From assembly GCA_015064005.1 (NCBI GenBank), contig SVTA01000007.1, forward strand, positions 1 to 40,048: a stretch of 40,048 bases of DNA. Direction: 5' to 3'. The translations under genes and the position numbers were made by a program. The notes beneath the pieces were generated by a model. It was not told the origin of the DNA, searched no databases, and saw nothing but the letters and a program-made list of their open reading frames with translations. Within the stretch, counting starts at the first letter, position 1. Every line of letters begins with the position of its first letter. The stretch is from Oscillospiraceae bacterium. Its GTDB lineage: Bacteria; Bacillota; Clostridia; Oscillospirales; CAG-272. Positions 40,038-40,048 of the stretch are shown here, piece by piece.

Positions 40038-40048
40038 CAATTGAATAA

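Noticed and set aside
1-40048. tRNA, rRNA, insertion sequences, prophage or integrase genes
   Set aside because: I looked for tRNA-like cloverleafs, transposase and integrase motifs on both strands and saw none that could be supported.

Overview
The window looks like a chromosomal segment of a spore-forming member of the Bacillota, most likely class Clostridia and probably a gut species. The evidence is a cotJA-cotJB-cotJC spore-coat operon, ribonuclease J, an 80-residue AbrB-type regulator with a zinc ribbon, strong AGGAGG-type ribosome binding sites, textbook TTGACA-17-TATAAT promoters, ECF-type vitamin transport, and a high-GC base composition interrupted by a clearly AT-richer block at about 22.0-30.0 kb. 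Family-level placement cannot be made from the sequence alone.

Layout. 1-516: intergenic hairpin modules. 517-4414 (minus): a probable operon of an ArsR-like repressor, an ABC exporter, a PhnP-like metallo-hydrolase and a methyltransferase. 4692-6497 (plus): two tandem paralogous secreted, membrane-anchored proteins of unknown function. 6498-7118: terminator plus another hairpin module. 7119-9029 (minus): a DUF4838-type carbohydrate-active protein. 9317-12158 (plus): a C_GCAxxG_C_C protein, two paralogous Cys-rich lipoproteins and an Lgt-like lipoprotein diacylglyceryl transferase, with a decayed piece of a second lgt between the two lipoproteins. 12261-13081: a small AT-rich lipoprotein gene flanked by two copies of the cotJC 3' end. 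13082-14222 (minus): cotJABC.

14469-32555 (minus) is a 17-gene surface-polysaccharide locus that appears to be driven from one promoter at 32632-32660 and to end at a terminator at 14423-14454. In transcription order it encodes bacillosamine-type initiation (PglE-like aminotransferase, PglC phosphoglycosyl transferase, PglD acetyltransferase), three GT4 glycosyltransferases, two TupA-like ATP-grasp proteins, a Wzy-like polymerase and a Wzx-like flippase. These are followed by UDP-glucuronate/UDP-galacturonate synthesis (epimerase and UDP-glucose dehydrogenase), then two sugar-1-kinase plus nucleotidyltransferase pairs that look like sugar salvage, and a PF14907-like nucleotidyltransferase. 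The glycan probably starts with diNAc-bacillosamine or a related sugar and contains uronic acid.

33138-34489 (plus) is a cobalamin-riboswitch-controlled pair: a DUF4430 (transcobalamin-like C-terminal domain) lipoprotein and an ECF S-component-like membrane protein, probably a B12 or B12-precursor uptake system. 34505-38867 (minus) holds a zinc-ribbon protein, a membrane-anchored parvulin-type foldase and ribonuclease J. A small membrane protein (minus) and abrB (plus) follow. The window ends in an unusual 210-bp array of hairpins separated by TCGATAT on the left half and ATATCGA on the right half.
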